Positions 1-12,034 of a stretch of DNA of 64,000 nt are shown here, piece after piece; positions within the stretch are counted from its first letter, which is position 1, and each line of letters starts with the position of its first letter. The DNA comes from Bretschneidera sinensis (taxonomy: Eukaryota; Streptophyta; Magnoliopsida; Brassicales; Akaniaceae). A program made the position numbers and the translations under genes. The stretch covers positions 26,001,727-26,065,726 of the forward strand of contig CM043703.1 of NCBI GenBank assembly GCA_023935145.1, written 5' to 3'. A model generated the notes under the pieces. It searched no databases, was not told the origin of the DNA, and saw only the letters and a list, made by a program, of their open reading frames with translations.

Positions 1-435
1 ATACAAGAAATTTTAATGGTGCGGGGATCACTAACTTTATAACTCATGCATGTTTTTGGCATCCTCATTATTGGAGGCAATATAATCTATAAATTTCACA
101 GAGCTTTCGACTGAATTTGTGCCTCATGTTTCTCTTTGTGCTTCATGTTTCTCTTTGTGCGTGAAGGGGGTGGGTGGGTGGAGGTATGTTCTTTAATGAA
201 ATTATGTAGTTAGCCTTTGAAAAAGAAAGAGAAAAAATTCTGAAGAGTCTGTTTTTTCCCTTCATTTTAGTTCTGTATTTCACTGACTTGCAACAGAAAA
301 TGTTTCTCATATAACCTTTTGCTCATGCAACATGTCTGCCTTTCATTTTATTAAGCTTTTCGAAATTTTTTTGAATTAATATCTTGTTGAAATTATTTAA
401 TAAGTGTTCTATTCTTTATCTCTTTTGTTATATAG
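1..435 (+). other. Intron of the BRCT gene (partial)
   Basis: Non-coding, AT-rich, T-rich toward its end, and finishing in a pyrimidine-rich TATATAG acceptor at 435. No exon is visible. Other sizeable introns of this gene, 1237-1593 and 1835-2626, are likewise plain AT-rich sequence without recognisable inserts. Confidence 0.6.
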
Positions 436-3400
436 GTGATCCATCTTAATCTATATCTTTCCTCGGATGGTGATTTGCAAGATCACCAAAGTCAACTTAC
501 ATCTCAAGCTCAGTACGACTCCAATAAATATCTGTCTGTGCAACAAGTTGAAGTTTCAGCTGGTGCTGCAGACAAGAACTATGTATCAGAAATGGATGGT
601 AATGCTGGTGGGGTAAATGTTTTACCTCTAGGTTCCATCCCAGTAACGGTGGAGAATGTTGGCCCGCATTCTTCCACCACCAACAAGGATAGTGGGAGGC
701 GGTCTGATGAAAAATTAAATGCCAGATGCCCCAAAGGGACTGATATATATGATGCAGTTGAGCTCTCTGTTGCTGCATCTGAAGCTCTGGTCATACATGA
801 ATTAGTCAAAAGTGAGTTAGATTCAGAAGCTTTGCCGACAGCAGCTGTACTTGAAGCTGCACTTCAGATGAAGGAAGCACGTTTAGAAGGCCTGCAAAAT
901 ACCTTCCACTACCTATCTGAGGAAACTGATGAGATCGATTCCCTTTCAGACTTGGATGATTTGACAATGGTGGATGCATTTGAAGACGTAGGTTTATCTT
1001 TCAGTGGCCCTGATGATCAGCATGTTTACAATTCAGACATGTCTGCAGTGAAAGGTACTCCTGTATCAGAAAATATTCACAACTGTAGCAATGAATTCAA
1101 TTATGCAGAGCTTTTGGTTCAAGAGCATATTGATGATCCAGCTCCTGCTATGAAGACCTCCACTTCCGGAACCCACGTTGATCCCATGGTACATCAACCA
1201 TCCAAGGAGATTTTACATGTTTCATCTATTTCACATGTAAAAGACAACACATTCTATTGACTCAAACAGACTTATTTACTCAATGAAGAAAATACATGGA
1301 AAAGCTCTTGTTCACCCAAATTCTGGGTGAAGCCAAAAGGAAAAGCCTTTCTTAATTACTGGGGCTATCTTTTCTCTTCATGACCTGAAATTAGGATAGA
1401 TTGTATTTGGTAAAAGAAACATAAAGGACAGGTCAATCAATATACAGTGATTTGAAATCTTATTATGATAAAGTATTATTACTATTAGGTCTTTAGAATG
1501 AATGGATCTGATTGCAACTTTGAACGTGGAATTCCAATGGATTAAGAGACACGCATCTTTACTGTTAGATGAACAATTCTCCTTGGTTTTCAGGGTGTCA
1601 ATTTTTCCATGGTGGGAACTTCAATTCGCCCTCCTTTGCATGCTTGGAATTTAGATGATGATGGTAAAGTCATCCTGTCTTTTTCCACATGCGTCTTTCC
1701 TTATATTTAAAAGATGGTTGTCTATGCTTCAATTTCTTCTCCTTTTCTTTTTAACTCATTCAGGAGAAGATAACTTATGTTACCTAGTTCCAGATAGGTT
1801 CAGAAGTTGCGGGTTTCGTGGTTGGACAGTGAAGGTATGCACTGTTTATTTTTTATTTTTTTTTATTTCACTCACTTCTCTTTGGATCTTCTTGCCATCT
1901 TATTCCATTGTACCATGTTTGAATATGCTTGGCCTCAAGAGAAAGAAAGGCCTGATACCGTTAGAATGCTCCTAATTTGTATATTTGATTATTTTATGAA
2001 ATCTCCTCACTTTTGCTTTCATTTAGCAAGATTAGCCATCACTTAATTTAATGTAAAGGTGCATAGTACATGAACAAATATATTTGTTTAATACTGATCT
2101 ATTAAAATGAATAATTGTTTCCCTCCCTCTTTTCTGTTCTATTGGATTTCAAATTTCAAAGGTTTGTACAGTTGATACTGGTCAATTTAGAATTATAGGT
2201 ATGGACTACTGTTTCTATGATTTGCCTGAACTGTGGGGAACATTGTCTTCTTGATGTTTTAGGTTTCTAAATTGACATTTACTACTTTGCTCTATCTTCA
2301 CAAACTTGTTGTAGAAGCATGCCAAAGTTATTCTGCTCTTCTCCAAGACTAAATAATTTTTCGCAGCTGTGCTTCTTCCAATATTGAGCCTCAAGTTCAC
2401 CACAGTTCCTCCTTTCACTTGTAGAGATACTGTTTATTCTGTTGTGCATCATCAACATCCCGATATTGCAAAATTTTCTGTTCAGTTTTTCTTGGCTTTT
2501 TTGAGGTTTTTTTTTTTAATGTATGCAATAATTTTTATTTATTTTTCACGGTTCTGATGGCCTTTATTCTTATTTTTTTTCTCTGTTTCTTGTTCTTGAT
2601 GTTAAAATTTTCACTTCTCTTCATAGGAGAATGTTGATGTTCCAGCACAGTTGCAACTGAATAATGCAAAAAGCATCATGAAACCTTTTGTTCATGAGAC
2701 TAGCTTTCTCTCAGAATCTGCAGAAGTTGCCCCAGATGAGAATTCTTTTGTGCAGAAACATGAAACTGGCTCCAAGATAGCTTCACATCATAGTGTACCC
2801 TTTGAAGGTTTTTGTAACAAAGCTGATGAAGGGATTTCGATTTTTCAAGAAGTGGGATCTTTTAATCTATCCTTGGTCGATCCTCTTTGCTCTGTTGTTC
2901 CTTGCAGTATTTCTTCAGAGAATGCCTGTTCATCTCTAACCCCAAATCAGATTAGACATGGTGATGCTGAAAACTGTTTTGGTTCCATGTCAGAACTTGG
3001 GATGGAGAATTTGCAGAGAACCTCTGATTTAGAGGTTGAAGCTGCTCATGGGGATGGACAAGCTGTGCCCACAGTTACTGGTAAGTGTGCTGAATCTCTA
3101 GTTGAAAGGAAGTTGACCTCATTGAAGACTTATAGCACACTCATTCCTAAACATAATGCTATCAGATATCCTGATGGTGGGAATTCTGAAGGGTTCCTGC
3201 CTTTCAGTCCCGCATCTGAGTGTACTGTTGGCAGAGATAATGAGGAAAATAACAACTCTACTGTTGTAAAGAATCCAATTGCAGAAACAAAAAATGACAA
3301 GAGAGATTACGATGAACCTGCAAAAGATGGGGCTGAGTTGCAGGTTCTGCCTTCAAAGGAAAGGAGGTTGCCTCTTCTTCGAAACCAAAAGATGTGTTGC

Positions 3401-4056
3401 TCTGTGAAGGCTTCCAAACGATTGCTTCGCAGTTCTACTAGAGAGATAAATCTTGAACTGCCTGCAGCACAAGAAAACTTAGTTAAACTTGATCAATGTA
3501 AAAATCTTCAAAAGTTACAATCTGAGTGCAATAATCCTTGTGATCCTCAAGTTCTAGTTAGAAAGCGAGTTCGTTTCTCGGGAGTTGAGGTTGAGCTTCA
3601 ACAGGATAAGAGCATCCAGAAGCTACAAGTTTCACATAAAAATCGTAAGACTTCGGTGTTTATTATGTACAATCCTTTCCTTTTCCATCCTTGAAATATT
3701 TTAAATGTTAATGTTTTATTGTTTGAATGTGTAGGCTCTACTAATGGATCTAACAAAAAACAGAAATATTCCAATGCATGGCTTGACTCTCAAACTCTAG
3801 ATGTGAAAAGGTGTTTCGCTACTTGCAAAAAGCATTGGAAGAGATTCATATTTCAGGGTATAGAATTCCTGCTTACAGGATTTTCACGTGAGAAAGAAAA
3901 GGAGATTGAAGGACTAATACGAAAATATGGTGGAATGGTTCTCTGGGATATTCCTTCTCATTCAACTTCAAGGGGGAAGAGAAGCTCAAAATCTAAATCC
4001 CAGCAGCTTCCTGTTGTTCTATGTTCAAAGAAGGTTCGTTCTTGAATGAAAATCTA

Positions 4057-4098
<42 letters not shown>

Positions 4099-7000
4099 AA
4101 ACTTTAACTTCATCATATTCTAACAATAAATGTGCTAGAAACTGGTTTGTTTGACTAAATAGTTGGATTTGTTCAAGAGAGCCAGTAATAGTTGGATTTG
4201 TTTGACTAATTTAGTGAGTTTGTTTTATGATCTGATCACATGTCCATCAGACACTTGCATGGAGTTTTTCTTATGTGCTGAATGTTACTAATATGCATAA
4301 AAATGATGCAAACATATTTCAGTTTCTAACATGGGGATGCTGTGCTTAACTTGTTGCCAAGAATTAAGCGACAGTTAGGGGTATCTTTGTAGTTCATTCT
4401 ATTAAGCAGTCATACATATGTACATGTATATATGTACGTATGCATGCATCACAATCGCCCCCTGAACTTTTGGTTATAATTCCAGTGTACCTGTTGGTTT
4501 TAAAATTAATCAATTGACGACCTCAACTTCAAGGCAATTTCTAATAGGACTTTCTATTCAAAATTGCCGTTAATTATAACCAAAATAGACACTTGTCAGA
4601 CGTATGAAAAGCATGTAACCCTGACATTTGTGACAATATGAAACTACCGTCAACTTTACAAAATAACTATTGAGCAAATTTAGGGTGTTGGCGTAAAGGG
4701 CAAATCATGATAAATCGGTGGTGGCTTGTGTGTAAATTATTGTTTTTCAGCTTTCATGAGCTTTACATTTTCCTTTGAGAATATTTACCTTCAAATAAAG
4801 AAAACTTAGCATTTCAGATGCAATCTCTTTCAAAGAGGTAAAAATGTCCAAAATTTGTTATAAGGCTATGCAACATGAATTTAACAGTCTGTCAACTGTC
4901 AAAGACATTCTTTTGGAATATATGGAATTTCTTTTTAAATTAAATTTTAAATTGTAGCGACCTTAGAAATGTAGTAATCTTCAACTTTAGAGAAACTAAA
5001 GACAAAAGAAAAAGATCGACTGAATCATATGAGATATTTCTAATGAATTCATGTAATTATGCAGAAAAATCAAAGAAACGTGCAAATGTAACCAAGGAAG
5101 TGTGAAGAAATTAGTGACAACCACACTACAAAAATACAAGACATATAGTTTGTCCACCCTGGCAAATAACTGAAACATATTTTGTTGATACTACTGTTGT
5201 TCTGCTTTCTGTTGTGATTCCCACTGTGCAAGATCTTATCATTGTTTGAGATGTGGTTCCTTAAATTTGATAGACTTCTTTCTGTTTGTCCCAGCTTCAA
5301 ACCACCGAATTCTTGTACGGGTGTGCAGTGAATACCTTTATACTAAAAATTAAGTGGTTAACTGATTCAATTGCAGCAGGTTCAGTTGTACCACCTGAAA
5401 AGTAAGTTGTGGTGTATCTTGAACTTTCTTTTATTTCTGTGCTGGTGGATTTATGGTCTCGGACTTCTGCTTTTATATTGACTTCATATTAAAATTCCGT
5501 AATGCATTAACTTCAGTTACAGTAGAACATGTTAACCTTGATTTTGACTTAATAGTTTCAGTAGAACAATTATATTTCGATATAATTGGACTAAATGTCA
5601 AAACAGGATGAATGCCATCTGGACTTACGTTAGTTAAGTTGAATTCTTGGTGATATTGTCTTTGGTCATGGGACTACGTACTTTGTGGCACTTACTTGAA
5701 AACTAAGATGGAAAAACACTTCGGGAGAATATGACTTTGGAAATCAATTTAAGCCATTATCATTTTCCCCCCTATCAGTATTATTAGCACGAATACCTGT
5801 TTGCATTCATATTATGCTTTTAAAAGCAAAATAGAAGCAACAATCTTCCACTTTACAGTAATCTTTTTCATTGTGTGTGTGCATGTTTTGAGGAAGGGGT
5901 ATTGAAGATATGGGTAATACTACTTGTTAGACGTCTAAATGGCGTATCAAACTCCCTGAAAACAATATCTTGGAGACTAGCTATAAATATCTTGGGACAA
6001 TAAAACATAGTTTGTTATTTTTCTTAAAGAACTTTGCATTTGTCTTTCTGAAAATAAAGCAAGTAGTGAAGATAATCTAAATAATTTGATAATCTGGTTG
6101 ATCTATTTCTAAGACTAGGTGGATATGTATATTGTCCTTCTTGGCCTCTTTTTGTCTTCTTTTCCATTGCATCTTTCCTCCCAGTAAACAAAATGTAGGG
6201 GAAAGATCTTTTTCTTGCCTAAGGTTTTCTCCATATAGTTCTCTTTCTTTAATTATTCTTCTCTGTGAGCAAGTGAAGCATTATTATCATATCAAAAAGC
6301 ACTGTCCACTGCCTTTGTATTCACGAATAGAGATTCTATAATAATGGGCATGCTTATACTTTGTTGCATTCTTAATTTTTATATACCTTCAGAATATGAT
6401 TATTCATGATTAGGGGTTTCCAATTCATGTCTTTTTGAAGTATAATTTTCATGATTCAAGATTGTTTTTATAGTTAGCCAGTTAATTAATTTATCTTGCA
6501 GATACATGATCTTATCTAGTCAAGCTAATGTCAATTGTGCAAGAATTGGCAGACCAGTTTGTTGTGATAACCATAAAGGTATTTTCGAAAGAGTAGGCAT
6601 CCTGCTTCATGGGAAGCACCTTTTCTGCACCAAATTGGCAATAATAGTTGAGGTGATTTCCCCCCTCCCCCAAATCCAATTTTAAGGCTTTTGACATGAT
6701 CTTACAGCCTTGAGGGCATTGTCTTGTTTTTCCTTAATTATTTTGTTTCAGTTTTATACATAGTATATATTAAGAATTAATGTCTTCTTGGAAATTGGCT
6801 TAATTGCATGCAGCTCCTGCATAGTAATAAAACTATTATGTGGATTCTTGCATGTAGGCTGGCATGTAAGTGTGAGGGCTGTAGCTATTCTATTGGTCTG
6901 GTTGAGGATCATAGTTAGCTTTGAAAGGGTAATTCACAAACTTTGGAAGCTACTTTAGCCAATGTTTATAGTTCCATTTGTTAAAAAGTAAAGGCTTAAA

Positions 7001-10000
7001 TGCGGTTTGACCCCCAAGGTTTGGGGGCCTTAGTACTTCAAACCCCAACACATTTGAACCTTGAATTTAGAAAATTGTTGCAATTAGAGGCTTCCTTCCA
7101 TGTTCCGTTTAAATTGTTAACGGAAAAGACACGTGTTGCATTGAGAAAAAACCAAATTTAAAAAAACTTAAAAATAAAAGCTAAGCCAGTTTTAAGTTAA
7201 GAAGAAAATAAAACAAAACATAATTAATAAAGAAACTAATAAAATTAAAAAATATCACCTCTTTTCTTCTTCTTGCATTTGACCAAAAAATTCTCTCTAC
7301 CCATCATCTCCCTCAGCCGCCCATTAGCAAAAATGGAGAAACTCTTCTTCATCTTCTTCTTCTTCTTCTTAACCTAGCAGCCACCACACTCATGGCGATA
7401 ACCTGACAAGAGACCGCTCATCCTCTCTCAGCCATCAGCGCCTCTTTCTCCCCTCTTTTGGCCTCTTGTTTTGCTCGAGAATCCCATCACCAGATCTGTA
7501 CGATTCCACCACCTCAAAACCTTGCCGACCGCTGTCGCAACCACTTTACCCCCCTCCTTGCAGATCGAGCTAAGTTCGTAGGTTCTGAGAAGCGAGCTGT
7601 TTCCATCGCCTTACAACAACCCGTACCCACTCCTTGCCATTTGTTTTGTCCCTTCAATTCTGTTACTCATGGTCACAATCTTCTCCATCTCTTGGCGTCT
7701 CGAGCGCACTTTCTCTCTCTCTCTCTCTCTCTTTCATCTATATCTCTCTCTCTATATATTTAATTAATCGCATTTGTACCATCTACTTATCTATAATTAA
7801 ACACTTTGTAAATTATGTTTTTGCATCAGGTAAGTTTCTTTATCTCGATCACTATACAAAATGTTTTGATCTAAATTGTAATGTTTCAGTGACAGATATG
7901 TTGATTTTGTGTATCATTGGATCAAATGATCTGTACTGCAGTTGTTTAAGTTGGGGATACGGATTTGATTTTTTCACTTAAAATGAGATTCGAAGATTTT
8001 TGAGTACTGAATTCAGTAGTTGGTTGCTGAAAAAATGTGTGATGATGAAGAAAAAGAAATAAATCATGTTGAGGTCTGGTGTTTAATGGTGGTGCAAAAA
8101 TCTTGTTTAAGTTCTGTGCCCATGGTTGAAGCAGCGGTTATATTGGAGTCTTTTTAGTTTTTGGTTAATGTTCAGTTTTATTTCTTCTTAATTTTAATTT
8201 ATTTTTTAATTTAAAATTGGTTTAGTTTTCGTTTTTAAAGTTTTATTTATTTATTTTTATTTTTATTTTTTCTCAATGTGACGTGTCTTTTCTGTTATCA
8301 ATTTAAACGGAACATGGGTAGAAGTTTCACATTGCAACAATTTTCTAAGTTCAGGGTTTAATTTGCTACAATTAAAACGTCTGGGTTTGAAGTGCTATGT
8401 CCCCCAAATCTTGGGGGGCCAAAGTGCATTTAAGCCAAAAGTAAAATATATACTTTGAACGCATATATACACAAACACATGCACACACATAAACATATCT
8501 ATTGCAGAATATTTTTTTTGGGTAAAATACAATTAAGTACCCTGTAGTGATGCAGAACAAAGTAACCAAGAGAAAAAAAATAAGGGTATCGAGGAGAAGA
8601 ATAATAGAGAGGAGGAGAAGTTAGAGGAAAGAGGGGAAAACGTGAAGAATTAGAGAGAGGAGAAATAATAAGACAAAGATCAACTTTATTCAATAATCAA
8701 TATCTGAATTAAAACCCTAATACAAGTACTTTTATATAGGTACTAATTCTAAACACAATAGGAAACCCTAATAATATAAATAGTAAAAGTCTACAATTTC
8801 CTAAACTAAATTCTTACTATATTATTACTTGCTCTTAATAAAAGTATATTTACAAAATAATCTCACAAGTAATCCAAAATCTCACAAATTGTATAATAAT
8901 ACATATTTCTTTTCCCATTCTGTATCATTCTATTCCACTTGCAAAACACTTGATCTTGAGTTTTGAAGTGACGAAGGATTAGAACGGTTGATTGTTAAAG
9001 GTGCATGACTACGTCTTGGAAATGTCTTGATGTGGCATCCTCGATCGAAAATAAGAATGATGTCAAAAGAAGTTGTTGAGGAGCTTTAAACTAGTGAGGG
9101 AGGACAAAATCAGTATAAGTAATATTGTGCAAAGACATCACGATCTCATTGTTGCTTTAGACATGCTTGCAATCGGTGGTCTTAACTTGCTTTATGAAGA
9201 TTTCTTGCTCATCCATAGGCGTCTTAAAGTCAATGGTCTTGGATTCTTTATCTTCTTGTTATTCGGGTTGGAGTTAAACATCATTAATTCATCTTGCTTT
9301 GATTGTTATGGAATGGAACTGCTTTTGTGAGAAACATTGGCAAGACTCTAATTTTATGGAAACTTTGTCAAGTAGTTGTTCTATCATGAGAAACGCATTT
9401 TCAACGTTGGGAACATATGATATCCTTGCGTGTAATACTCAATCACTAACTGATCAATCATCATAAATACAATGACCATACAAATTTGTTTTAGTCCAAA
9501 GAACATCTTGACGTAAATGATATTGCGCAAGAGCTTGAAGTTTATCTTGATCTTCCTAATGCTCTCAGAAAAAAAGGGTTAGGGCTTGTACTCAATTTCC
9601 TTTGTCTAAATTTGTTTCATATGATTCCCTATATCCGTCTTATAGGGCTTTTGTTTCCTCTGTCTTCTATTTCTTTTCCTCATAATGGAAGGAGGCATTT
9701 GCTAATCATAAAGGGAAAGAAGCCATGGTAAGGAAATGAAGGCTTTGACCAAAAAAATAAATAAATAAATAAAATACAGAGGAGCTTTCTACTCTTCCCA
9801 CTTGAAAGAAACCAGTAGACTGTAAATGGATGGCACTAGCACTACTGAAAGATTCAAGGAAAGGTTGGTAGCCAAAGGTTTTACCCAAACCAATTGGATT
9901 GATTATTAGGAGACCTTTGCACCTGTGGCCAAGATGAACTCCATGCAAATCCTAATCTCATGTGCAGAAAACCTAAGCCGGGACTTACAACAATTGGATA

Positions 10001-12034
10001 TAAAGAATACCTTCCTTCATGGAGACTTAGAGAAGGAAGTGCATATGGAGTTACCTTAGAAGACAAAAAGGAAGGTTTGCAAGCTTAAAAATGTATTATA
10101 TGACCTCAAGCAGTCTCCTAGAGCATGGTTTAACAGATTTAGCAAGATTGTGTTAAGCTTTGGGTAATATCAAAGCAATTTAAATCGCACTATGTTCATC
10201 AAACGAGACAAAAATTCTATTGCCGTTCTCATAGTATATGTTGACGATATAGTGATGGCAGGCAATACTCAAGAGATTAAAGAGATTTCTTGCCAAAGAG
10301 TTTGAAATCAAGGACTTTGGTAAGCTACGATATTTTCGGTAATTGAAGTAGCTTAGCAAAGGGCATTTTTATGTTCCAAAGAAATTATGCCCTTAATTTA
10401 CTTAAGGAAACTATTATGATCTTGATATTTTTTAGGTATTGAAGTTGTTTGTTCCCTTGATGGTAAACTTTGTCCTTGATTTATTGAGCGATAGAAGGAT
10501 GTTTGGGTGCAAGCATATAGACAATTCTATAGATCTCGATACAAAAATTTTAGTTGATTAGATCTAGGATAGTATAGACAATTGGTTGGGAAATTGAATT
10601 ATTTAACTGTTACTAGGTCAAAAATCTCCTTTGCAACAAGTGTGGTTAGTCCCTTTTGAGATGCCCCATGAGTCACTAGTCATTGGGATGTTATCTGTAT
10701 TAATACTCAAATTGAGGGTTATAATGGTGTAGATTGGGTAGGTTCTCCATCGGATATGAGATCCACTACTGGATATTGTGTGCTCGTGTGTCATGGAAGA
10801 GTAAGAAATAAAAAGTGGTTGCTAGATCAAGTGCGGAGTTTGAATACATAGCAATGACTACTACTTAACAAAACTTGGATTTGAGCTGTCATGTCCTATG
10901 AGCTTGGTGTGTGATAATCAAGTAGCTATTTATATTACAACTAATCCAGTGTTTTATGACAGGACAAAGCATATTGAAATTGATTGTCATGTTGTTTGAA
11001 AAAACTTTTACAGACTGTGATTAGTACAAAACATGTGAAATAGCAGATACTTGTTTACGAAACTATTGGATGGTCCTCGAGTTAGATCAATCTGTAACAA
11101 GTTAGGTGCATATGATATATATGCTCTAACTTGAGGGGGAGAGTTTAGGGTATTCTTGTAACATGCATATATGCTTTATAAATAGTAAAGGACTAGACAT
11201 TGTCTGGCAACGTTTGCACTCTCACATTATTCTAATCCCATGTTAACATTTTGCATTAGACAAGAATGTCATTGAACTCTAAAGGATGCCAAAATGCACC
11301 TAAATCACAGGGAAGTATATGTATTGCCAAGAATCAAATTTCATTAATTCATGGACTGGAAACGCCACCCATGCCCTATTTTGGTCATAATGTTGGCTTG
11401 CTAGTTGTTGTGCAGTGGGTGATTTTATTAAATGTTGCTCCATAATGAAGTCTCTTGCTCGTTAATTTCACACATTTTTTCGTTTTTTATTTTTAAAATG
11501 TCAATTATAGTCCTGATCTATTTCTATCTTTTCGGTTGTCTAGCATGGAGGGGGACGAGTTTTCAAATCCCTTCAGTGGTTAGTTCAAAGTCTTGACAGT
11601 GAGAAGATATCCGTGGGAACTATCGTTGCTGAGGATGAGAATAGGGCATCACGTCATTTGAGGCAGTGTGCCTCAGAAAGAAAGATACCCATGATGGTTT
11701 GTGCTCGGTTTTTTCTCGTGCTCCCCTCCCCCTTAACCTTTTCTTTTCTTTTCTTTCCTTTCCTTCTTTCACCTTTCTATATATTGAACTGAATGATTGG
11801 CTCACAGGCTCTTTTCCTTGATCATGATTCTCAGATATTCTGATTTTTCCATGTAGTTTTCAATTCTCTGTATATCTAAGTCAAGTTGATCATTTATTGC
11901 AGCCAGCTAGCTGGATTGTGAAGAGCTTACATTTGGGGAAGCTCCTTCCTTTTAAAGAAAACAAGCATTCTCCATTGGCTACAGCAGTGGTTCAAGACCT
12001 TCCAACTTCCCTTGAATGGAGTGAAGAGATTTAA
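436..12034 (+). CDS. Tandem-BRCT protein gene, 3' part (nine coding exons; 5' end outside window)
   Basis: Probable nuclear DNA-damage response/repair protein. Exons read from splice borders and phase: 436-1236, 1594-1663, 1764-1834, 2627-3644, 3735-4033, 5295-5401, 6502-6652, 11544-11696 and 11903-12034. They total 2,802 nt, giving 933 residues plus a TAA stop, and every junction keeps frame. The first ~650 visible residues are acidic and low in complexity, with an alanine/leucine-rich conserved-looking stretch ([18 protein letters not shown], near 750-800). The C-terminus carries two BRCT repeats with the expected GG turns and tryptophans (KWLTDSI in repeat 1; PASWIVKSL in repeat 2). This layout resembles plant BRCT-domain DNA-repair proteins such as Arabidopsis At3g21480/At4g03130; that match is from memory and was not searched. 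Position 436 is an acceptor site, so the gene starts upstream. The donor at 1236/1237 is the least certain (an alternative lies at 1218/1219). The gene has taken transposon insertions in introns but no coding break is visible. Confidence 0.85.
4034..5294 (+). other. BRCT gene intron with repeat-like segment
   Basis: Contains a (TA)n run at 4063-4095. Near 4450-4700 is a stretch (CGCCCCCTGAACTTTTGG and following) of the sort found in plant non-autonomous DNA transposon ends. No matching opposite end or target duplication was identified, so it may be a fragment. The following intron (5402-6501) shows nothing recognisable. Confidence 0.4.
4063..4095. repeat. (TA)n microsatellite
   Basis: Uninterrupted alternating TA dinucleotides about 30 bp downstream of the donor of exon 3735-4033. 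Confidence 0.9.
6993..8436. mobile_element. Mutator-like non-autonomous element with long TIRs and 9-bp TSD
   Basis: The element begins GGCTTAAATGC and ends GCATTTAAGCC. Terminal inverted repeats of about 170 bp can be aligned by eye: both ends carry a run of Cs followed by AAG(G/A)TTTGGGGG, TTAGAAAATTGTTGCAAT and CATGTTCCGTTTAAATTG. It is flanked by a perfect 9-bp direct repeat, AAAAGTAAA, at 6984-6992 and 8437-8445. Long TIRs plus a 9-bp duplication are the signature of Mutator-like elements. No transposase ORF is present. The interior (about 7,290-7,850) is richer in C and G than the ends and looks like captured transcribed sequence, so a Pack-MULE is possible. It sits inside an intron of the BRCT gene. 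Confidence 0.85.
7710..7757. repeat. (CT)n-rich microsatellite inside the MULE
   Basis: CT dinucleotide run, briefly interrupted, followed by TATATATTTAATTAATCG. It resembles the CT-rich leader of a plant gene. Confidence 0.8.
8510..9600 (-). mobile_element. LTR-like repeat fragment (minus orientation, uncertain)
   Basis: Read on the minus strand, it has a TATA-like CCTATATAAAAGTAC motif near 8728-8742 followed by AATAAAGTTGATC near 8680 and a CT-rich leader. This promoter-then-polyadenylation order is that of an LTR R/U5 region. No partner LTR or coding part in this orientation was found, and its relation to the plus-strand copia remnant just downstream is unclear. Confidence 0.3.
9808..11142 (+). 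pseudogene. Decayed Ty1/copia polymerase (RT and RNase H) in a BRCT gene intron
   Basis: Reverse transcriptase remnants read in shifting frames: [10 protein letters not shown], then [17 protein letters not shown] and [15 protein letters not shown] near 9,850-10,050, and the catalytic [10 protein letters not shown] near 10,237. RNase H follows near 10,730-10,860 ([31 protein letters not shown]). Stops and frameshifts are frequent; for example one interrupts the DYEET-type motif near 9,915. A copia-type polypurine tract, TTGAGGGGGAGAG, lies at 11131-11143, followed by an LTR-like start. Gag and integrase are not recognisable. Confidence 0.8.
11143..11280 (+). mobile_element. Copia 3' LTR remnant
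   Basis: Immediately follows the polypurine tract. Contains GCTTTATAAATAGTAAAGG, a TATA-like promoter core. The end could not be defined. Confidence 0.4.

Larger units (their letters stand above)
3735..5401 (+). other. First BRCT repeat (exons 3735-4033 and 5295-5401)
   Basis: The repeat starts near [18 protein letters not shown], continues through [14 protein letters not shown] (the GG turn after helix 1), and resumes in the next exon with [20 protein letters not shown], which holds the conserved helix-3 tryptophan. The linker to the second repeat follows (GSVVPPEK). The intervening intron (4034-5294) ends at a clear CCAG acceptor. The phase is conserved: 299 nt plus one carried base, then 107 nt leaving two bases over. 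Confidence 0.85.
6502..12034 (+). other. Second BRCT repeat (exons 6502-6652, 11544-11696, 11903-12034)
   Basis: Exon 6502-6652 encodes the beta-1 strand and the start of helix 1 ([18 protein letters not shown]). Exon 11544-11696 continues with [17 protein letters not shown]. The last exon opens with [17 protein letters not shown], the tryptophan helix, and ends in TAA at 12032-12034. The domain is therefore divided by a 4,891-bp intron filled with transposon sequence. Tandem BRCT units of this kind bind phosphopeptides in known DNA-damage proteins; that role here is inferred. Confidence 0.85.

Noticed and set aside
4450..4700. Possible complete MITE in an intron of the BRCT gene
   Set aside because: One transposon-like end is visible, but no second inverted end or target duplication could be found.
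8040..8436. AACATGGGTAGAAG and neighbouring text considered as an LTR end
   Set aside because: It is the right-hand TIR of the MULE, matching the left end in inverse orientation with a shared 9-bp TSD.
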